The position numbers were made by a program, and so were the translations under genes. The notes under the pieces were generated by a model. It did no database searches. It was not told where the DNA came from and saw only the letters and a program-made list of their open reading frames with translations. A stretch of DNA of 45,338 nt from an uncultured Bacteroides sp. Its GTDB lineage: Bacteria; Bacteroidota; Bacteroidia; Bacteroidales; Bacteroidaceae. This document shows positions 29,148 through 37,812 of the stretch, piece after piece. The stretch is taken from positions 1-45,338 of the forward strand of contig NZ_CABUHK010000047.1 of assembly GCF_902491285.1 (NCBI RefSeq), written 5' to 3'. Each line of letters opens with the position of its first letter. The first letter of the stretch is position 1.

Positions 29148-29164
29148 CACTGTAATTGGATAGG

Positions 29165-29190
29165 GTAACCAATGCCGGCATTCTTTTTTA
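29165..29190 (+). terminator. Possible weak terminator after the second regulator
   Basis: AATGCCGGCATT at 29171-29182 is a 12-bp palindrome followed by C and a T-run. Because it is self-complementary to its centre, the hairpin would be only about four base pairs with a tight loop, so termination is uncertain. Confidence 0.3.
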
Positions 29191-29284
29191 CGAAACTCTT
29201 TGCTCTCTTTCTCAAATAGCGATAAAAAGGCAATTCAGACTAAATTTTAGCGGAAATGGGCAAATGATTTATACTTGCCGGGCA

Positions 29285-29292
29285 TACATTTG
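29285..29292 (+). promoter_or_regulatory. -7 promoter box of the second SusCD operon
   Basis: TACATTTG exactly fits the Bacteroides -7 consensus TAnnTTTG, 67 bp upstream of the GH105 start and in the 212-bp gap after the regulator. A weaker alternative, TATACTTG, lies at 29270-29277. No unambiguous -33 TTTG is seen. Confidence 0.5.
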
Positions 29293-29359
29293 CGTCAGAA
29301 TCAGACTTTATAATGTAAGCTGAGGAAAGTATAATTAAATTCAATATATCTATTTTATC

Positions 29360-30472
29360 ATGAGAAACTACGTTATTCTGTTCTCTACATGTTTGCTGTT
29401 GCTCTTTTTTACAGGATGTAACATGATTACACAGAAAAAGGAGAAGGCAACGGGAGAAATCTACAATGAGACCTTTATAAAAGACATCATGCTTAAAGTG
29501 GCACGATGGCAAGTCGCTCATCCCGATTCTTTGAATGACTGGCAGGAGCAATGGGCCAGGTCTGTTTTTTATTCAGGAGTGATGTATGCATACAATGCTA
29601 CGCAGGACACTACTTATCTGAATCAGGCTTTGCGTTGGGGAGAAGGTTGGGGGTGGAAAAGAGGACCGAAATTTCGCCATGCTGACGATTTGGCTTGTGG
29701 GCAGGCTTATCTTGACGCATATGCTGTAGTGCGCAGGGAAGAAATGCTGAATGGGATAAAAATGTCGATTGACAGTCTTATTGCCGACCCTAAACCGGGA
29801 CGGGTAGACTGGTGGTGGTGCGATGCCCTGTTTATGGAGCCACCGGTACTGGTTAGATTAGGGAAACTCACGGGGGATGAAAAGTATTACTCTTATCTGC
29901 ATGATATGTACTGGGATACGACAGACTTCCTGTATAGTAAGCCCGATAGTCTTTTTTATCGGGACAAGAACTATTTCAATGCAATGACAGCCAATGGCAA
30001 AAAATCCTTCTGGTCACGCGGAAATGCATGGGTACTCGGTGGTTTGGCGCAAATACTCGCTATGATGAATAAGAAGCATCCTGATTATCCTAAGTATGAA
30101 GAGTTGTATTTGCAGATGATACATAAGATAGCACCTCTTCAGCAAGGGGATGGCTTGTGGCGCCCCAGCCTTCTGGACCCGGACGATATTCCTGTAAAGG
30201 AAACAAGTGGCAGTACGTTCTTTACGTATGCTCTTGCGTGGGGAGTGAACAATGGTTTGCTTGATAAGGAGATTTTCTTGCCCCAGGTGAAAAAGGGGTG
30301 GCAAGGATTGGTGGAATCTGTCAATCATGAAGGCAAGCTCGGTTATGTCCAGTTGATAGGTGCTAAACCGGAGAAGGTAGAGATTGGGCATAATCAGGAA
30401 TATGGAAGTGGAGCATTTCTTATGGCTGCTTCTGAAATGCTGAAGCTGGAAAAAGAAGAAAAAGTAAAATGA
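29360..30472 (+). CDS. GH105 unsaturated uronyl hydrolase, lipoprotein
   Basis: Predicted to remove the 4,5-unsaturated uronic acid that polysaccharide lyases leave at the non-reducing end of oligosaccharides. The 370-residue protein has a lipoprotein signal with Cys20 (FFTGCNM). GH105 motifs are HADDLACGQAY (107-117), DWWWCDALFMEPP with candidate catalytic Asp155, and WSRGNAWVLGGLA, the characteristic strings of the YteR/GH105 (and neighbouring GH88) alpha/alpha barrel. It opens the operon whose last gene encodes a two-domain lyase, a sensible pairing. GH105 is preferred to GH88 on motifs, but the natural aglycone is not known. Confidence 0.92.
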   Translation: MRNYVILFSTCLLLLFFTGCNMITQKKEKATGEIYNETFIKDIMLKVARWQVAHPDSLNDWQEQWARSVFYSGVMYAYNATQDTTYLNQALRWGEGWGWKRGPKFRHADDLACGQAYLDAYAVVRREEMLNGIKMSIDSLIADPKPGRVDWWWCDALFMEPPVLVRLGKLTGDEKYYSYLHDMYWDTTDFLYSKPDSLFYRDKNYFNAMTANGKKSFWSRGNAWVLGGLAQILAMMNKKHPDYPKYEELYLQMIHKIAPLQQGDGLWRPSLLDPDDIPVKETSGSTFFTYALAWGVNNGLLDKEIFLPQVKKGWQGLVESVNHEGKLGYVQLIGAKPEKVEIGHNQEYGSGAFLMAASEMLKLEKEEKVK

Positions 30473-30519
30473 AATAAAACGAAAAACGCTATTGTTAAAC
30501 CTATAAATTATATGTAAAC

Positions 30520-31215
30520 ATGAAAAAACTGTTGATTGGTAAGCTAAGCATATTGCTACTCATTTTGGGAGTTGTGATAGCTTGTGATAAGCAAGATGTA
30601 GGCGATGCGCCGAAGTCTAATATGAGAAGTATTATTGGTTTTACAGTAAAGCCCGGATATAATGCTGGTAATATATTTGTGAATCATCAAGGGGTTATTG
30701 ACCAGAGTAATAAGACAATCACCATTGAACTGCCGGATAATATTGACATGACAAAGATACGACCTGAAATAGTACTGTCTCCTTATACGACAGTGACTCC
30801 GGGGAATATTGAACCGGTAGACTTCTCACAACCGGATTTGGAATATACAGCTATTGCACAAAGCGGGAAAGTGGCGGTATATTCACTCATTGTAAAGAAT
30901 ACGTATAAGTATAAAGGAAATACATTGTATGCCATCTCTTTTCCAGATGTTCCTTTTGCTGACGGTACGGTTCCCCGTGGTTCTTTCGCCAATAATAATG
31001 CTACTGTCACAGTGCCTGCCGGTACGGATATCAGTAAGTTACGTCCGTTGATGGAGTTGGCGGTTGACTCAAAGAACGCGACTTTCTCAAAAGACCCGGA
31101 TACGGATTGGGATTTTGCAACTCCGGCTGATAATAAAGTGAAATTCCAGGTAATATCTCAAACTGGTAGTGCCAAATGGCATGCTGTTACGGTTGTTGTC
31201 AGTGAATCTATGTAA
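30520..31215 (+). CDS. DUF5018-like surface lipoprotein, probable glycan binding
   Basis: A small 231-residue lipoprotein (Cys22 in VVIACDKQD) with two beta-sandwich modules of the DUF5018 kind. Each ends in a strand typical of these modules (KVAVYSLIVKNTYK; SAKWHAVTVVVSES). The first spans about 35-130 (IIGFTVKPGYNAGNIFV, NIDMTKIRPEIVLS), the second about 135-230 (DISKLRPLMELAV). No enzymatic motif is present. Located between GH105 and SusC, 20 bp from the latter, it probably serves as a surface glycan-binding protein. Function inferred from position only. Confidence 0.78.
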   Translation: MKKLLIGKLSILLLILGVVIACDKQDVGDAPKSNMRSIIGFTVKPGYNAGNIFVNHQGVIDQSNKTITIELPDNIDMTKIRPEIVLSPYTTVTPGNIEPVDFSQPDLEYTAIAQSGKVAVYSLIVKNTYKYKGNTLYAISFPDVPFADGTVPRGSFANNNATVTVPAGTDISKLRPLMELAVDSKNATFSKDPDTDWDFATPADNKVKFQVISQTGSAKWHAVTVVVSESM

Positions 31216-31235
31216 TACCCTATAAATCTATAAAC

Positions 31236-34200
31236 ATGAAAAGAGTTAACACAATCTTATTCTTGCTTTTTCTCTTGCTCGGAGAAACTGTTATAGCTCA
31301 AAATATAACTATAACCGGTGTGGTTTCGGATAAACTGGGACCTGTTCCCGGGGCCAGTATTGTGGTGAAAGGCACTAAGACCGGACTGACCACTGACCTT
31401 GAGGGGCGCTTTTCTATAACAGCCGCTCCCAATGCGCAGATTGTAATTTCCTGTATGGGATACAAACCGGTAACGATTGACGTGAAAGGTTCCCGGCATA
31501 AGGAAGTGATCCTGCATGAAATGACGCAGAATCTTGATGAAGTGGTGGTAGTAGGATACGGTTCCATGAAAAAAAGGGATATAACCGGTGCAATTGTTTC
31601 TGTCAGCGCCAAGGATATAGAATCTTCACAGCCTATAGACCTGAGTACGGCTTTACAAGGTAAAATCTCCGGACTTGATATTATGACTTCTTCAGAACCG
31701 GGAAGTAGTTCTACTTTCCGTATCCGTGGTACATCTACCTTGAGTGAAGGCGGTTCTAATCCCTTATTTGTAGTTGATGGAATGGAAGTGGACAATATTG
31801 ATGACCTGAATCCTCGTGACATTGCTTCTGTTGAAGTACTGAAAGACGCAGCTTCTACAGCAATTTATGGTTCAAGGTCGGCTAATGGAGTCGTTATCAT
31901 TACAACGAAACAAGGTGAATCGTCCAAGCCGAGAATCAGTGTCAATTATGCGCTGACTCAGTCGAGCATATCTAAAACATTGCCGCAAATGAACCGTATG
32001 CAGGGGCTTGAGTATGAAGCCTTACGCAGCTATATGTCCGGCGGAAAAGCTACGTCTATTTCTCGTGATTCATTGAATCCGATGAAAATAGAAGACCATA
32101 ATTATCAGGATTTGATTTTCCGGACGGCTTATACTCATCAGTTGGATGCCAGTATAGCCGGAGCCGAAAAGAAAGTGAAGTATTATCTGAGCTTGGGTTA
32201 CTTGGGCGCCGAAGGTATTCAAATCAATACCTATAACAAGAGATTGTCTTCACGTATAAACGTGACTTATGATGCTACTCCCCGTCTTTCTATCGGAAGC
32301 CGTATTTATTTGGCACTGACTAATCAGAGGAAGGCCACGTCAGAATCCCGTAACCGTATATTCCAGCGTCCGGCTAATTATCCGATTTATGCACCGGACG
32401 GTTCGTTTCTGGAGAATATAGGCAATATCAGCAATCCGGTTGCCGAAAGTGTGATGGGGAAAAATGATTACCGTAAATATACGGCTAATATCTATGAATA
32501 TATCCAGTACTCTTTTACTAAGAATTTAGTGTTGAAATCCAGTATTGCGGCTAATTTCAATCTAGAGAAATATGCCCGTTTCCGTCCGGAGATACTTACT
32601 ACTGACAAACGCCGGTCGGCTATTAATAAAGAAACCCTGTATTCCGGCTGGACACACGAAGATGTGCTGACTTACAGTAAGAAGTTCAAATCGGGACATA
32701 GCATGACTCTGATGGGGGGCTTCAGCTTACGTGAGTCGAACGTTGATGTAACGGGACTGTCTGTAACGGATAATATAACGGATGCGCTTGAAATAAGCAA
32801 TACTTTTGAGGGAGTCAATATGAATGATACGAAGGCAACCTGGAGCCGTAACCGTATGTCTTCTTTCTTCGGACGGGCATCGTACAGCTATAAGAGCCGT
32901 TACTTGTTTAATTCAAATCTACGTTATGACGGTTCTTCCCGTTTCGGACGCGATAATCGTTGGGCTTTCTTCCCGTCGGTATCTTTAGGATGGCGCTTTT
33001 CGGACGAGAAGTTTTTGAAATGGGCGCAACCTGTATTACATGATGGCAAGCTGCGTGTCAGCTATGGAGTTACCGGAAATCAGGCAGCAGGCGACTTTGC
33101 CTCACTGGGACTTTATACTACTAACTATTATGCGGATTCTCCCGGTATTTATCCCAACCAGCTATCCAATGTAAATTTGGGTTGGGAAGAAACGAAACAA
33201 ACCAATATCGGTCTTGATATCATGTTTCTGGATGGACGTATCTCCTTGAACGTTGATTATTACAACAAAAAGACAAATGATGTCTTGTATAAAGTGCCGT
33301 TGCCGCAGACTTGCGGTTTCAGTTCCTCTTTCAAGAATGTGGGGGATGTGGAGAATAAGGGATGGGAAATAGCAGTTTCTTCCGATAATATTCAAACGAA
33401 GAATTTCTCATGGTCTACAAATCTCAGCCTTTCATTCAATAAAAATATGATTGTTTCCATTCCTGAAGGCGGACGGCAGATAGTAAACAATGTATTTTTG
33501 ATAGACCAGGGTTATGCGGTAGGAACTATTTATGGCTGGAAAGCAAAAGGTATTTTCCCTTATACGGAATCGAATGCATTTACGCCGGAATGGAAGCAAC
33601 TGACTCCTGTTTTTGATGAAAAAGACCATTTCGTCCGTTATGAGCTGGACGGAAAAGAATATACGGGAGACATAAAGAAGATGACAGCTAATAATGCCGT
33701 ACTTGAAGGTGGTGATGTGATGTGGGATGACGTAAACAAAGATGGTGTGATTGACGCGGAAGACCGTCAGATTTTGGGATGTGGTCAGCCTAAAGTGACG
33801 GGAGGCTTTAATAATGAGTTTACTTACAAAGGTCTAACTCTGTCGTTCTTCTTCACATTTGCTTTTGGAGGTGATGTTTATAATGCATACGAACAGATTC
33901 GTTCGGAACATCGCTGGTCTTCTCTTAACCGGGGTAATCCGATTAATATAGCAAATTCGTGGAAAGCACCGGGTGATATTGCCAAGTTCCCCCGTCCGAT
34001 AGGAACCTTGGCACAGGATAATACACGTGCAGAAAGCAGCTTATGGGTGGAAGACGGTTCTTACATTCGTTTAAAGAATATCCGTCTGGCTTATACTTTA
34101 CCTAAGAAGTGGGCGAAAAAAATAAAGATGGAAAGTGTCAGCGTGTCGGCGATGATGCAGAATTTCTTCACCTGGACAAATTATTCCGGATTTGACCCGG

Positions 34201-34292
34201 AAGTTCCGGGCACCGGTTTCGCTATTGGCAATGACTCACGTTCATATCCTCGCAGCAAAGAATTATTATTCGGCTTAAATGTTAACTTCTAA
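31236..34292 (+). CDS. SusC-like TonB-dependent transporter of the second PUL
   Basis: A 1018-residue outer-membrane transporter: signal peptide to about residue 21 (TVIAQ), carboxypeptidase-regulatory domain (ITGVVSDKLGPVPGASIVV), TonB-box and plug (LDEVVVVGYGSMKKRDITGA; VLKDAASTAIYGSRSANGVV), barrel, and terminal strand ending LLFGLNVNF. It is followed after 4 bp by its SusD partner, so the two are translationally close. Substrate unknown; uronate-containing oligosaccharides are inferred from the lyase and GH105. Confidence 0.97.
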   Translation: MKRVNTILFLLFLLLGETVIAQNITITGVVSDKLGPVPGASIVVKGTKTGLTTDLEGRFSITAAPNAQIVISCMGYKPVTIDVKGSRHKEVILHEMTQNLDEVVVVGYGSMKKRDITGAIVSVSAKDIESSQPIDLSTALQGKISGLDIMTSSEPGSSSTFRIRGTSTLSEGGSNPLFVVDGMEVDNIDDLNPRDIASVEVLKDAASTAIYGSRSANGVVIITTKQGESSKPRISVNYALTQSSISKTLPQMNRMQGLEYEALRSYMSGGKATSISRDSLNPMKIEDHNYQDLIFRTAYTHQLDASIAGAEKKVKYYLSLGYLGAEGIQINTYNKRLSSRINVTYDATPRLSIGSRIYLALTNQRKATSESRNRIFQRPANYPIYAPDGSFLENIGNISNPVAESVMGKNDYRKYTANIYEYIQYSFTKNLVLKSSIAANFNLEKYARFRPEILTTDKRRSAINKETLYSGWTHEDVLTYSKKFKSGHSMTLMGGFSLRESNVDVTGLSVTDNITDALEISNTFEGVNMNDTKATWSRNRMSSFFGRASYSYKSRYLFNSNLRYDGSSRFGRDNRWAFFPSVSLGWRFSDEKFLKWAQPVLHDGKLRVSYGVTGNQAAGDFASLGLYTTNYYADSPGIYPNQLSNVNLGWEETKQTNIGLDIMFLDGRISLNVDYYNKKTNDVLYKVPLPQTCGFSSSFKNVGDVENKGWEIAVSSDNIQTKNFSWSTNLSLSFNKNMIVSIPEGGRQIVNNVFLIDQGYAVGTIYGWKAKGIFPYTESNAFTPEWKQLTPVFDEKDHFVRYELDGKEYTGDIKKMTANNAVLEGGDVMWDDVNKDGVIDAEDRQILGCGQPKVTGGFNNEFTYKGLTLSFFFTFAFGGDVYNAYEQIRSEHRWSSLNRGNPINIANSWKAPGDIAKFPRPIGTLAQDNTRAESSLWVEDGSYIRLKNIRLAYTLPKKWAKKIKMESVSVSAMMQNFFTWTNYSGFDPEVPGTGFAIGNDSRSYPRSKELLFGLNVNF

Positions 34293-34296
34293 CTAT

Positions 34297-35778
34297 ATGA
34301 AAATGATGAAAAAGATATTTGCGGTAATGTGTATTGCTCTACTTTGCACATCCTGTCTCAATAATTTCCTGGATGTAGAGCCTGTCAGTGATATTTCTAC
34401 ATCTATATTTTGGAAAACGGGAGAAGATGCCCGTGCCGGGTTAAACTCGATTTATGCAGACTTTCTATTAAATTTTAATCGGAACTCCGGTGGTAACTAT
34501 ATGTCTTGGTATGAGGGACGCTCGGATAATTTTGTAGGAGCCTCAACTTCCAGTGACGGTATGCCCATGAAACTGGTGAACACCAATAACTTGAATTCAG
34601 TGCATCCGTCTACCAATTGGAATACCTGGTATAAATCTGTATCGACGGCTAACTATGCTATACATTTCATACCACAAATCAAGAATCTGCCGGAACAGGA
34701 AAAGAATAATTATATGGCTGAGGCTTATTTCCTGCGTGCATTCTGCTATTTCAACATGGTGCGTATATGGAGTGATGTTCCTTTGATTACCAAGCCCACT
34801 CTATCATTGGAAGAAGTTGATAAACCGACGCAATCATCCCAAGAAGTAATCCTGGAACAGATAAAGGATGATTTGGAAGCAGCGGCCGGTTTGATAAACT
34901 ATGTAGGTCTGAGTACGGAACTTTACACATTCAGTCCGGCAGCTTTGTATTGTCTGTATGCTCATTATGCGATGTGGACTCATGATTATGTGACAGCAGA
35001 AAAATATACAGGTTTAGTATTGGCGGAAAAATATTCTTTAGTTTCCGGAGCCGAGTTTGCTACCGTATGTTCTAAGGCCACTACATCAGAAAATATATGG
35101 ACACTAAAATGGCTGTTCGAGAATAACGGAAAGAATAATGCCATTTATAAGATGAATGGAATGAATGCCCCGCAAATGATACCTTCTAAGGGAATACGGG
35201 AGGCATGGCAATCGGGAGATTATGCCGACGACCTTCGAGGAAGCCAGACTTTAAACAAGGCATTGGTATATACGGATTCACATATCACTGATTTTCCCAA
35301 AGGAGCCGCTATCTGGAAATGGGAACCGGGAGTGGGAGTGGCGGAAACCAATGAAAAATATATTCCGGTTTATCGTTTGGGAGAAATCATGCTATTGCGT
35401 GCGGAAGCACTGAACCAACTAAAAAGACCGGATGACGCTTTGAAACTCCTGAGTGATGTGCGCAAGCGTGCCGGACTGACGGAAAAGAAGCTTGCTGATT
35501 ATGAGGGATTGTCCGGGAATGATTTGATATATGCTATTGAAAGCGATATTCTTCAGGAAAGGCAGATGGAATTGATTGGCGAAGGACATCGCTGGTTCGA
35601 TTTGATTCGTACGGGACGTGCCAAACAGGTGATGAATGATTATTTTGAGAACTATCTGAAATTATATGATGCAACCATCACCTATAAGAAGTTTGAACAT
35701 GACTGGCAGTTGTACAGCCCGGTACTCTATGATAATATTCTTGATAATGGTAATTTGAAGCAGTTTGGAGAATATTGA
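34297..35778 (+). CDS. SusD-like (RagB/SusD) lipoprotein of the second PUL
   Basis: A 493-residue surface lipoprotein paired with the SusC-like transporter. A signal with Cys20 (LLCTSCLNNFLDVEP), SusD helices (YMAEAYFLRAFCYFNMVRIWSDVPLIT) and the C-terminal RagB motif (RLGEIMLLRAEALNQL; ILQERQMELIGEGHRWFDLIRTG) are clear. The frame is open to 34279, which would overlap the end of susC-like, but the ATG at 34297 (or 34303) gives a normal lipoprotein signal and is preferred. Confidence 0.96.
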   Translation: MKMMKKIFAVMCIALLCTSCLNNFLDVEPVSDISTSIFWKTGEDARAGLNSIYADFLLNFNRNSGGNYMSWYEGRSDNFVGASTSSDGMPMKLVNTNNLNSVHPSTNWNTWYKSVSTANYAIHFIPQIKNLPEQEKNNYMAEAYFLRAFCYFNMVRIWSDVPLITKPTLSLEEVDKPTQSSQEVILEQIKDDLEAAAGLINYVGLSTELYTFSPAALYCLYAHYAMWTHDYVTAEKYTGLVLAEKYSLVSGAEFATVCSKATTSENIWTLKWLFENNGKNNAIYKMNGMNAPQMIPSKGIREAWQSGDYADDLRGSQTLNKALVYTDSHITDFPKGAAIWKWEPGVGVAETNEKYIPVYRLGEIMLLRAEALNQLKRPDDALKLLSDVRKRAGLTEKKLADYEGLSGNDLIYAIESDILQERQMELIGEGHRWFDLIRTGRAKQVMNDYFENYLKLYDATITYKKFEHDWQLYSPVLYDNILDNGNLKQFGEY

Positions 35779-35806
35779 TTGTTTGCAAACTCTTTATAAA
35801 TAAAAT

Positions 35807-36388
35807 ATGATTATGAAAAATAGATTATTAAATTCGCTTTTGGTATTGATTGTGACATGCAGCTTTTCTTCTTGTAGCTTGTTCGGATATGATTTGCAGG
35901 AAGATTACGACTATGAATATACTCCGGGAAATGCTTATTTGGACCAAACAGCCTATGAGTTTATACAAAGCCGCAAGGAGATTGACATGGGGATTTTATG
36001 TCAGGCTGTCGACCGGGTGGGATTCAAAGACGAGTATGAAGCAGCAGACCGTACTTATATCGTGATGAATGATGTTGCTTTTGTTGCCTACTTTCAAACT
36101 AAGAAATATGCGGGACTGGAGAATATGTCTGATAAGGATATAAAAGATTTGCTGAATTCACTGATGCTGGAAGAGCCGGTATCCAGTTTGGACCTGACGA
36201 TAAATCCGGTAGCAATGAAACCGATAAATAGGGATAAGAAAATGTATATGTGGATTAATACGGTAACAGGCTATAATATGAGGATTCATTACGCTGCCGT
36301 GGCTACTGCCGGAACCCCGGTTGTGACGAGTAATATCCGTCCGACAAATGGAGTCATACATGTAGTCGACAAGTATCCTTTGAACTAA
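35807..36388 (+). CDS. Fasciclin (FAS1)-like lipoprotein
   Basis: A 193-residue lipoprotein (Cys23 in FSSCSLFGYD, acidic residues after it) with a single FAS1-like domain from about 45 to 193. Supporting motifs are FIQSRKEIDMGILCQAVDRVG, where the early helices lie, RTYIVMNDVAFVAYF for the first conserved FAS1 block, and TNGVIHVVDKYPL for the terminal block. FAS1 domains bind proteins or carbohydrates and are found near SusD in some Bacteroides PULs. It sits 28 bp after SusD and 10 bp before the first oxidoreductase. Binding role is inferred. A start two codons later (35813) is also possible. Confidence 0.8.
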   Translation: MIMKNRLLNSLLVLIVTCSFSSCSLFGYDLQEDYDYEYTPGNAYLDQTAYEFIQSRKEIDMGILCQAVDRVGFKDEYEAADRTYIVMNDVAFVAYFQTKKYAGLENMSDKDIKDLLNSLMLEEPVSSLDLTINPVAMKPINRDKKMYMWINTVTGYNMRIHYAAVATAGTPVVTSNIRPTNGVIHVVDKYPLN

Positions 36389-36398
36389 TAGAAAACTC

Positions 36399-37799
36399 AT
36401 GGAAAGAAGAAAATTTATCCAAAGAATGGCTTTGTTGGGAGGAGGAATCGCTTTAAGCGGTTTCTCTTCAGTGCAAGGTTATTCAATAGAAAAGACAGGA
36501 AAAAATGGTTATCAGTTCGCACCGAAAAATATCAAATATGATAAATCGTGGGATGTGATAATTGTCGGTGGAGGACCGTCCGGATGTGCAGCGGCGATAG
36601 CTGCTGCACGCGAAGGCGCCCGGACTCTTCTGATAGAGGCGATGGGAGCATTGGGAGGAATGGGGACATTAGGACTGATACCGGCTTGGTGCCCGTTTAC
36701 AGACAAGGAGAAAATTATCTATCGCGGCATTGCCGAACGGGTATTGATGGAATCGAAGAAGGGTGTTCCTCATATTTCTAAGAAACAACTGGATTGGGTA
36801 CCGATTCATGCAGAGTATCTGAAGAAGGTATATGATGATATGGTTTTGGCTTCCGGCGCAAAAGTCTTGTTTTATACTCGTGTGGCAGATGTTATTAAAA
36901 ATGCTGATGATGAAATTGATACGATTATTGTTGCCAATAAAAATGGACTGACAGCCTATAAGGCTAAAGTCTATGTAGACTGTACCGGTGATGGTGACAT
37001 CTCAGCCTGGGCAGGGGCATCTTTTCAAAAGGGAGATGAAAAGGGAAAGATGCAGTCGGCTACGCTTTGCTTTATGCTGGATAATGTAAATAAAGAGGCT
37101 TATCAGAATACGTTCAAGCCTACTTACGAGGAAATGAAGAAGTCATTGGCAGCAATGATTGCAACTAAAAAATACCCATTACTGGATACTCATTTCAATA
37201 ATGTGTTTGTAACTCAGAATTCGGTACAGTTTAACGCGGGACATATTCATAATATGGATGGAACGGATGCAGAGAAACTTTCAGCCGGAGCTATTAAAGG
37301 AAGAAAAATAGCCGAAGAAGCTTTGAGGGCATTACGTGAAACCTATCCGGATACTTTTGGAGAGAGCAGCCTGACTAATACTGCCTCTCTAGTCGGCATT
37401 CGTGAAGGACGGAGAATTCTGGGTGATTATACATTGACAATTGATGACTGGAAAGATAAACGTACTTTTGAGGATGAAATAGGACGCAATTGTTATTATA
37501 TTGACGTTCATAGTAAAAAGGTATCTATCCCCCGTTATAAAAAAGGAGAGTCGCACGGTATTCCTTATCGTGTTCTTACTCCGAAAGGGATGAAGAACTT
37601 ATTAACAGCGGGACGGTGTATCTCTGCCGACCACTTAATCTACGGAAGTGTACGTATAATGCCTGCTTCGTTAGTGACAGGTGAAGCGGCGGGAATGGCA
37701 GCAGCTCACGCTGTATTAATGACCCGTCCCGATGTGCATAATGTAGATGTTCAAAAACTCAGAAAAAGACTTAAAGATGAAGGGCAATATTTTTTATAG
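36399..37799 (+). CDS. Secreted FAD-dependent oxidoreductase (FAD_oxidored type)
   Basis: A 466-residue flavoprotein with an unusual leader: MERRKFIQRMALLGGGIALSG has a twin-arginine-like RRKFIQ and a short hydrophobic stretch, which would suit export of a folded, cofactor-loaded enzyme if the host has the Tat system. The dinucleotide-binding motif is DVIIVGGGPSGCAAAIAAAR with GGGPSG at 57-62. A second FAD segment reads KVYVDCTGDGDISAWAGA, and the C-terminus ends MPASLVTGEAAGMAAAHA. This matches the FAD_oxidored family, whose sugar-related members are poorly characterised. Its reaction is unknown; oxidation of a sugar hydroxyl in the imported glycan is a hypothesis from the PUL context. It lies 10 bp after the FAS1 gene and 13 bp before a second, larger relative. 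Confidence 0.88.
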   Translation: MERRKFIQRMALLGGGIALSGFSSVQGYSIEKTGKNGYQFAPKNIKYDKSWDVIIVGGGPSGCAAAIAAAREGARTLLIEAMGALGGMGTLGLIPAWCPFTDKEKIIYRGIAERVLMESKKGVPHISKKQLDWVPIHAEYLKKVYDDMVLASGAKVLFYTRVADVIKNADDEIDTIIVANKNGLTAYKAKVYVDCTGDGDISAWAGASFQKGDEKGKMQSATLCFMLDNVNKEAYQNTFKPTYEEMKKSLAAMIATKKYPLLDTHFNNVFVTQNSVQFNAGHIHNMDGTDAEKLSAGAIKGRKIAEEALRALRETYPDTFGESSLTNTASLVGIREGRRILGDYTLTIDDWKDKRTFEDEIGRNCYYIDVHSKKVSIPRYKKGESHGIPYRVLTPKGMKNLLTAGRCISADHLIYGSVRIMPASLVTGEAAGMAAAHAVLMTRPDVHNVDVQKLRKRLKDEGQYFL

Positions 37800-37812
37800 G
37801 CTTCCTTATTTA

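Noticed and set aside
34279..34296. Earlier start for the second SusD-like gene, overlapping SusC
   Set aside because: It would add six residues before a standard lipoprotein signal; the ATG at 34297 directly after the SusC stop fits better.
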